NCBI RefSeq assembly: GCF_947495275.1
Contig: NZ_CANLYL010000003.1
Span: 434,001-498,000, forward strand
Length of the DNA stretch: 64,000 bases
Reading direction: 5' to 3'
Source of the DNA: an uncultured Roseobacter sp.
Lineage (GTDB): Bacteria; Pseudomonadota; Alphaproteobacteria; Rhodobacterales; Rhodobacteraceae
The translations under genes and the position numbers were made by a program. Below are positions 59,394 through 64,000 of the stretch, in pieces. The notes under the pieces are model-generated. The model did no database searches and had not been told where the DNA came from. It saw only the letters and a list, made by a program, of their open reading frames with translations. Numbering within the stretch: position 1 is the first letter of the stretch; each line of letters starts with the position of its first letter.

Positions 59394-60232
59394 GAAATCT
59401 CATCCAGAAAGGCGGCGGTCAGAGTGCCGTCGAATACATGGGTCGTGGGTCCGGTCATCCAGACGCCGTCGTCTCTCCAGTCAATATGGATCGTGCCTCC
59501 ATCCAGGTCGATCCTGACCTTGCGACCGGTAAGCCCTTTGCGCGCTGCCGCAACGCCCGTGGCACAGCTCGATGACCCGGACGCCAGGGTGATCCCGACG
59601 CCCCGTTCCCAAACACGCATTCGAATATGGTCGGGGCCTATGATCTGCGCGATCTGAACATTGGTGCGCTGGGGATAAAGCGGGTGGTGCTCGTGCGCTT
59701 TGCCAAAACTGGCCAGATCGACAGCTGCCACGTCATCCACAAAAAACGTGCAATGCGGGTTGCCCATACCCGTTGCGACAGGAGATCCCGTGATTGGAAG
59801 CGTCAGCGTATCCATTGCAGAGGCAAGTGGAATCTCAGACCAATCAAGCTGAGGTTGACCCATGTTCACGGCGGTCATCCCATCGCCCGCATCACATGCA
59901 GACAAAGGGCCGCGATCTGTACTGAGTTTGAGTGTCGATTGTCCCGTCTCGTGCATGACAAAACGTGCAATACATCGCGTTGCATTTCCACAGGTCGCAG
60001 AAAGCGATCCGTCTGCGTTATAGAACGTCAAATGCAGGTCTTCGGCACCGTTGGTAATGACGGCAAGCTGATCAAATCCAACGCCTCTGTGGCGATCGCC
60101 AAGCGCTTGTGCAAGCGCAGGTGTCACATCAATATTTTGGGCGCGCGCGTCCAGCACGACGAAGTCGTTTCCCAACCCATGCATCTTCATGAAGGGTAAT
60201 CCGAGCTGATGATCACTACGCATTTCGGCCAT
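59390..60232 (-). CDS. dapF: Diaminopimelate epimerase
   Basis: A 280-residue cofactor-free racemase that makes meso-diaminopimelate for lysine and peptidoglycan. The two catalytic cysteines lie in [16 protein letters not shown] and [36 protein letters not shown] is the family N-terminus. In-frame ATGs at 60232, 60223 and 60190 are all possible; none has a strong ribosome site, so the start is uncertain. A longer frame to 60307 is not family-like. It is coupled to mtaB. Confidence 0.94.
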   Translation of the reverse strand: MAEMRSDHQLGLPFMKMHGLGNDFVVLDARAQNIDVTPALAQALGDRHRGVGFDQLAVITNGAEDLHLTFYNADGSLSATCGNATRCIARFVMHETGQSTLKLSTDRGPLSACDAGDGMTAVNMGQPQLDWSEIPLASAMDTLTLPITGSPVATGMGNPHCTFFVDDVAAVDLASFGKAHEHHPLYPQRTNVQIAQIIGPDHIRMRVWERGVGITLASGSSSCATGVAAARKGLTGRKVRIDLDGGTIHIDWRDDGVWMTGPTTHVFDGTLTAAFLDEIS

Positions 60233-60329
60233 ATAAGCTGCCGCGGCAAAACTATCCAGTATGTCTGTTGAAAAACAACAATTAAGGGCTTGACCCTCCC
60301 CCTGCACCTTTCTAAGTAAGCCGCCTAGT

Positions 60330-60405
60330 GGGCCGTTAGCTCAGTTGGTAGAGCAACTGACTTTTAATCAGTGGGTCACAGGTTCGAATCCTGTACGGCT
60401 CACCA
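60330..60405 (+). tRNA. tRNA-Lys (anticodon TTT)
   Basis: A 76-base class I tRNA with encoded CCA. GGGCCGT pairs with ACGGCTC in the acceptor arm, the D-arm is AGCTCAGTTGGTAGAGC, the anticodon loop is CTTTTAA with anticodon TTT, and the T-loop is GGTTCGAATCC. It marks the boundary between the core genome and the small unknown genes and GHKL ATPase to its right, so it may be an integration site. Confidence 0.97.
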
Positions 60406-60435
60406 CTGTTTCTCCAAAGAGATCAAGACGATGAA

Positions 60436-60455
60436 GGCCGCCCTACTGGGCGGCC
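60436..60455 (+). terminator. Hairpin after tRNA-Lys
   Basis: GGCCGCCC and GGGCGGCC pair perfectly around TACT, 30 bases after the tRNA. A weak T-rich stretch follows (CTCTTGCCTTT). A tRNA transcription terminator is the likely role. Confidence 0.6.
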
Positions 60456-60504
60456 ATCCTCTTGCCTTTCCGGGTTCTGCAACAATTCTACAACAATAGG
60501 CAGT

Positions 60505-60723
60505 TTACACCTTCGCTGCGACAAGGCGGCTGCGTAAAATGTCGATCTGGTCGATGGTTTGGCAGAGCGCCCACGGTGACTGGCGCTCCTTGTCGATCAA
60601 TTGCGCTGCAATCTGAGCAGCAAGACGTTGTGTCGGCTTGCCATAGAAGGCATCTCGGTCACTCAGCGTTGCTCTCAGGTGCTGTTGTAGCTTCGTCGTT
60701 GCACGTATCTGATCGCAGTTCAT
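60505..60723 (-). CDS. Small hypothetical protein of the tRNA-Lys island
   Basis: A 72-residue protein, mostly helical and polar (TKLQQHLRATLSDRDAFYGK, then SPWALCQTIDQIDILRSRLV). No family is recognised. Its ATG overlaps the stop of the preceding 93-codon gene, so the two are coupled. Small paired genes of this kind are common in phage- or plasmid-derived islands (inference). Confidence 0.6.
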   Translation of the reverse strand: MNCDQIRATTKLQQHLRATLSDRDAFYGKPTQRLAAQIAAQLIDKERQSPWALCQTIDQIDILRSRLVAAKV

Positions 60724-61001
60724 GCTGCCATCTCCTTCGCAACAACTTGAGCAAGGCCTTCATATCGCGCCTGCATTTCGCGCAACTTCTTTGCCATCTG
60801 CTCGATTGCTGTGACGGCAAAGCCAAACTCTTTGCTTGCCATTAGGATCGAAAGAACTTCCCGATCATCTTCGTTCTGAATGCACAGCTTGTGTCCTGCA
60901 ACCAGCATTTCCCTTGCTTGGAAACCTATGTCGATTTCATCAGGGTGGGTTGAGAGTATCGCAAGAGTGCGGGTAAGGTTTTTATCGGTATTGTGGATCA
61001 T
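60720..61001 (-). CDS. Small hypothetical protein of the tRNA-Lys island
   Basis: A 93-residue protein with a helical C-terminus that could form a coiled coil (FAVTAIEQMAKKLREMQARY). No family is recognised. It starts 90 bases from the divergent 175-codon gene. With the downstream 72-codon gene it makes a two-gene leftward unit that ends near tRNA-Lys. Confidence 0.6.
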   Translation of the reverse strand: MIHNTDKNLTRTLAILSTHPDEIDIGFQAREMLVAGHKLCIQNEDDREVLSILMASKEFGFAVTAIEQMAKKLREMQARYEGLAQVVAKEMAA

Positions 61002-61091
61002 GGCGTTTCCTTTCGTTTTGCCATTTGTTTCGCTAAGTCATCGTTGAACTTTAGCTTGCAGACAAATTCGCAAATCAGAATGGAGTTGAAT

Positions 61092-61619
61092 ATGGGCGGA
61101 CAGGGGCGTGAACCTAACAAGCTGACGCCCCAAGAAAGCGTAGCTTTCCAAAAGGAACTCGAAGACTTCCAGCCAGAAAAGCCCATGGACAGTGACGATG
61201 CCACAGGCGCGCCGAGCGGCAAGCGATACTCACGGGAGGTCGCGTTTCGGGCATGGGAATACCTCGAAAGGCACGATCCGGCAAAGCCATTACCGACTTG
61301 GGTGTCGGCTTACCTACGCGATGTGGCTGGCAGGGTACTCACAGATCTTGGACCGCTGGGCAGCTTGTCACCCGCTTCTGCCCATGCAGCAATTGGCATG
61401 GTCGGTGAACAATGGCCATCGCATCACCCAGATTCGGTCTATTCGATCATCAGTGCATGGATCGACCCGGATCGACCGGGCGGCCCGTTGGTCAGCGGGC
61501 GTAAAGCTGGCGCTGTGCGCTATATCGAAAAATACATGAAGAACGATCCCAATGCCCGCGTTGACACCGTGATTGAATGGTATCGCAAGGGACAGAAGGC
61601 TGCAAAGAAGTTGGGTTGA
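61092..61619 (+). CDS. Hypothetical protein of the tRNA-Lys island
   Basis: A 175-residue protein with a disordered, charged N-terminus (QKELEDFQPEKPMDSDDATG) and a folded remainder with conserved-looking stretches AFRAWEYLERHDPAKPLPTW, AYLRDVAGRVLTDLGPLG and WPSHHPDSVYSIISAWID. No family is recognised. GGAG six bases before ATG 61092 fixes the start. It is convergent with the GHKL ATPase gene 17 bases later. Confidence 0.65.
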   Translation: MGGQGREPNKLTPQESVAFQKELEDFQPEKPMDSDDATGAPSGKRYSREVAFRAWEYLERHDPAKPLPTWVSAYLRDVAGRVLTDLGPLGSLSPASAHAAIGMVGEQWPSHHPDSVYSIISAWIDPDRPGGPLVSGRKAGAVRYIEKYMKNDPNARVDTVIEWYRKGQKAAKKLG

Positions 61620-61636
61620 ATAACCTTAATTTTGCG

Positions 61637-63631
61637 TCACTCATCTAACAGAACAGCGGTGAAAGCCTGATTTCGCTTCTTGGCCATCTCGACGAGGGTG
61701 TCATATCCGAAGGCCTGAATGAAAATCGAACCGTCCCGGCGATAGCGTGTCCAAATCTTGGGATTGTAGTCATTTGAAAAGTCGTGTTTTCGCAGCACTT
61801 CAACTAAACTCGAAGTCAAATCTGCGATGATATAGGCTTGGCGTCGGGCCACATTACCAAATGACATGTGCTGCCCGTCTGTTCGCGTTATTCCACCCGC
61901 CGCAATTGCCTTTTCTAGCGTCTCGATCACTTGGGTAACCGGGTCGGTCTTGGCCGGTCCAAACCGATAATCATTTCGACTCGGTTTCTTAAACTCTACG
62001 ATAGTCAGGCTGGTACCGTCTTCATCGCCGAGCACCATTGTGTCGTCATAGAACAGGAGGTCCGTTACCTTGTCACCTTTCTTGCGCCCGCCGCCATGCA
62101 TCGTGCGATCACTAGAAACGTAGGGCAAGAAAGCCAATGCGTCGTCAATGAGCCAAAGGTTGTGCTGGAAGTATTCAACGTCGGTGCTATCGCTGAAGCG
62201 ACGAAAAATCAGGGAGTGAACATCGTCTTCGGAGCCTCTGCGGTCGCTGTCGTCGAACCTCCGAGCAGCGTCGATCAATTCAATGATGCTTTTGCGATGC
62301 AAAACATACTCGGCCAAAGCCTCTTTCTTGCCTGCGTCAATCCGACTGGCCAGTTCCTGAATATTTTCTATGTAAGAGTCTGGGTTATTGGCGGCTTCTG
62401 TAATCTGCTTCAAGAGATCGCCAGTGTTTCTATATCGGAGCAAGGCAAGGTCTTTGACGAATTCCTCCGCCCCCCAATTATTGGGCTTGCGTTGGACGTA
62501 TTCAGAGAGGGTTTGCCCGCCCAAACCCAGACGCAGTATTGGGTTCTCATGGAGCGCCAGGTTTAGCTCTGCGGCTTGACCCGTCTTGATCTTCTCGATC
62601 TGCTGTTGCTCACGATCTTGAATCTTCTCACAGACAGCGCCCACAATTTCTTCAACTGCCTTTGGCGGCAGGTCCAAGCTGGTGCGCGAGTCGTTCAGGC
62701 GGGTCTCAAAGGCATCGCCTCGCACGACAGCAACAATGATAAATTTGCTGTCGTCCTCATCCACGAAGTGCGTGGCACCTAACTTGTTTGACAGGTCGCG
62801 GGGGTGTCCAACAATCCGGTCCGCCGCAGCGAAAAGAAGGCAATGGCTTTTGAACTGTCGCGTCTTGGGTATCTTGGTCAGCGTGTAATTCAGGGCGCAG
62901 GTTGCGCCGTCGATGGAGGTGTCGATCTGGCCCGCGGCATGTTCAACGAATACTGCCTTGAAATAGCTGGTGATGTTCTCTGGTTCTTCATCGTCGAATT
63001 GCAGATGAATTTCAGGCAATCCACGATACAAGAAATACGGTAAAAAGTGCGATCCAATTTGATCCTTTACATCCTGCTTCGACAGTCCGCCGATAAGCTC
63101 GAACCAATCAGCCAGTGGCTCATCCAACTCGACACACAAACCGCAACCGGAAAAATCAGGCTCACCGTCGTGAAAAATGATTTCCTCGTCTTGCGAAATG
63201 TCAAAGCGGAAGGTCTTTGCCGCCTCGGCAGCAGATGTTTCAAACCTGCTGGAGTAGTGAATACGCGAAAACACCTTGAACGCTATGAAGCGACCAAATC
63301 CGCGTCCGCGTTTGCTGAGTTTGTATCCGCTGAAAGGAGTCCGAAACGACTTATAGTTTTCGTCATTCAAACCTACGCCATTATCAGTGACACTGATCAG
63401 CACTTTGTCCGGATCGTTTAGGTTTTCGAATTTAACGAGAATTTTCCCTTTCCGAGAGGCTTGGTCATCAAAACGCTGTTCGATGCCATCCATTGAGTTC
63501 GAAAGGGCCTCGAATACTGGTAGCAGAAAGCCTTGCACATTTACCGACAAATTGGTGCGCTCAAGAACTGCCAGCATGTCCGGCTTGATCAAGGCATCCG
63601 CCTCAGTCGCAATGTGATCAAAATCTTCCAA
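61637..63631 (-). CDS. GHKL-type ATPase with PD-(D/E)xK-like C-terminal domain, possible defence protein
   Basis: A 664-residue protein. The N-terminal Bergerat ATP-binding fold is visible: N-box FEALSNSMDGI with Glu41 and Asn45, G1 box VTDNGVGLND with Asp83, and G2 box KRGRGFGRFIAFK around residues 108-120. This resembles HSP90/MutL/MORC-type ATPases. The C-terminal third has a nuclease-like core: TDLLFYDD near residue 524, then LTIVEFKKPSRND with Glu546 and Lys548, as in Shedu-like and other PD-(D/E)xK enzymes. The middle is helical and charged. ATP-driven nuclease action against invading DNA is a plausible inference from the fold pair and the island setting; no known system name fits. Confidence 0.8.
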   Translation of the reverse strand: MEDFDHIATEADALIKPDMLAVLERTNLSVNVQGFLLPVFEALSNSMDGIEQRFDDQASRKGKILVKFENLNDPDKVLISVTDNGVGLNDENYKSFRTPFSGYKLSKRGRGFGRFIAFKVFSRIHYSSRFETSAAEAAKTFRFDISQDEEIIFHDGEPDFSGCGLCVELDEPLADWFELIGGLSKQDVKDQIGSHFLPYFLYRGLPEIHLQFDDEEPENITSYFKAVFVEHAAGQIDTSIDGATCALNYTLTKIPKTRQFKSHCLLFAAADRIVGHPRDLSNKLGATHFVDEDDSKFIIVAVVRGDAFETRLNDSRTSLDLPPKAVEEIVGAVCEKIQDREQQQIEKIKTGQAAELNLALHENPILRLGLGGQTLSEYVQRKPNNWGAEEFVKDLALLRYRNTGDLLKQITEAANNPDSYIENIQELASRIDAGKKEALAEYVLHRKSIIELIDAARRFDDSDRRGSEDDVHSLIFRRFSDSTDVEYFQHNLWLIDDALAFLPYVSSDRTMHGGGRKKGDKVTDLLFYDDTMVLGDEDGTSLTIVEFKKPSRNDYRFGPAKTDPVTQVIETLEKAIAAGGITRTDGQHMSFGNVARRQAYIIADLTSSLVEVLRKHDFSNDYNPKIWTRYRRDGSIFIQAFGYDTLVEMAKKRNQAFTAVLLDE

Positions 63632-63781
63632 ATTCTACACCTCACAATTGACCCCATTCTTCTGATTTTCGCATCCGTTAGTCCAGCCGAATCCTGCATC
63701 GCTTCGTTGGTTCTCAGCTTTTGCCTACCCTTATCCTGAGCGGAACCGACCTGCGCCCGCGACACAGGCAGTGCTGGCTCA

Positions 63782-64000
63782 TTACCAACAGTCCTCACGA
63801 GGCACTTGCCCCAAGCCTTCGCAGTAGTGGAACACTTCATACAGGTGCGGCGGGTATTGGTCCGCGAAGCGGCGTAGCTCCCGGTCTGATGGTTCGTCTG
63901 TCCATTCGACGATCAGTGATGTCTTGTCTGACTGGTCGCCAGTGGTGCGGGACGGGTCATACTTGGGTGTTTCGGTTGTTACGATCTCATAGGATGCCAT
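63782..64000 (-). CDS. Hypothetical protein, reaching the window edge
   Basis: A 72-residue reading frame whose ATG is the last codon position of the window, so the true start may lie outside. The product is acidic and ends HYCEGLGQVPREDCW. No family is recognised. It is in the same direction as the GHKL ATPase gene, 150 bases upstream of it, and could be its operon partner. Confidence 0.45.
   Translation of the reverse strand: MASYEIVTTETPKYDPSRTTGDQSDKTSLIVEWTDEPSDRELRRFADQYPPHLYEVFHYCEGLGQVPREDCW

Noticed and set aside
63589-63840. Minus-strand 83-codon frame between the GHKL ATPase and the edge gene
   Set aside because: It overlaps both neighbours in another frame, lacks a ribosome site and has no recognisable motif.

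Overview
The window reads as chromosomal DNA of a Rhodobacterales alphaproteobacterium, most likely of the marine Roseobacter group. This rests on gene content rather than on a database search: a bc1-complex operon petABC, a PetP/PetR-type regulator pair, an FMN-riboswitch-controlled type II lumazine synthase, a complex I NDUFA9-like gene, CobO, and a flagellar flgA-flgH-fliL run. The genus cannot be named from the sequence alone.

Layout. 1-1373 is the end of a flagellar gene cluster (flgA tail, flgH, fliL). 1374-2953 is an eroded integration scar: an IS3-family remnant, a broken hypothetical gene and a tyrosine integrase pseudogene directly beside tRNA-Leu(CAG). 3182-4965 holds an NDUFA9-like reductase and convergent uppP. 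5188-13504 is a glutamate synthase locus in which gltD and gltB are separated by four co-directional genes in mirror order: secreted protein, GFA-fold protein, GFA-fold protein, secreted paralogue. 13588-22692 carries mtgA, a glutathione transferase, queG, a lone hydantoinase/oxoprolinase-type gene, a triple-PAS cytoplasmic chemoreceptor, msrB-msrA, a secreted glutathione peroxidase and a methyltransferase. 22703-31034 carries a DoxX-like protein, a frameshifted GlxA-type regulator, a DMT exporter, a ClpP-like peptidase, HU, the overlapping purine salvage pair ade-amn, a VOC protein and a LysR regulator.

31138-38500 is a catabolic run (class II aldolase-like, fatty-acid-hydroxylase-like, acyl-CoA dehydrogenase, NDP-forming CoA ligase, CaiD-like hydratase) followed by an SDR-type protein and ExoD. 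38504-42854 is leftward: petP-petR, then xseB-ispA-dxs of isoprenoid synthesis. 43026-47823 holds ilvE, cobO, a DMT exporter, a DM13 protein divergent from a TetR regulator across a large inverted repeat, and aroC. 47921-51243 is a TPP-riboswitch-controlled thiamine transporter thiBPQ. 51240-52602 is an FMN-riboswitch-controlled ribH divergent from a PaiB-like predicted FMN protein. 53454-56155 is petABC, ended by a strong terminator that works on paper in both directions.

The 0.7 kb after petC holds two perfect TGTGA-N6-TCACA palindromes, a 49-codon small gene, and a possible leftward small RNA, next to a cysteine-free Crp/Fnr-family regulator. mtaB-dapF follow. At tRNA-Lys(TTT) (60330-60405) the character of the genes changes: small unknown genes and a 664-residue GHKL ATPase with a PD-(D/E)xK-like C-terminus suggest the start of a genomic island with a possible defence function that runs out of the window. 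No CRISPR array, rRNA or intact insertion sequence was seen.
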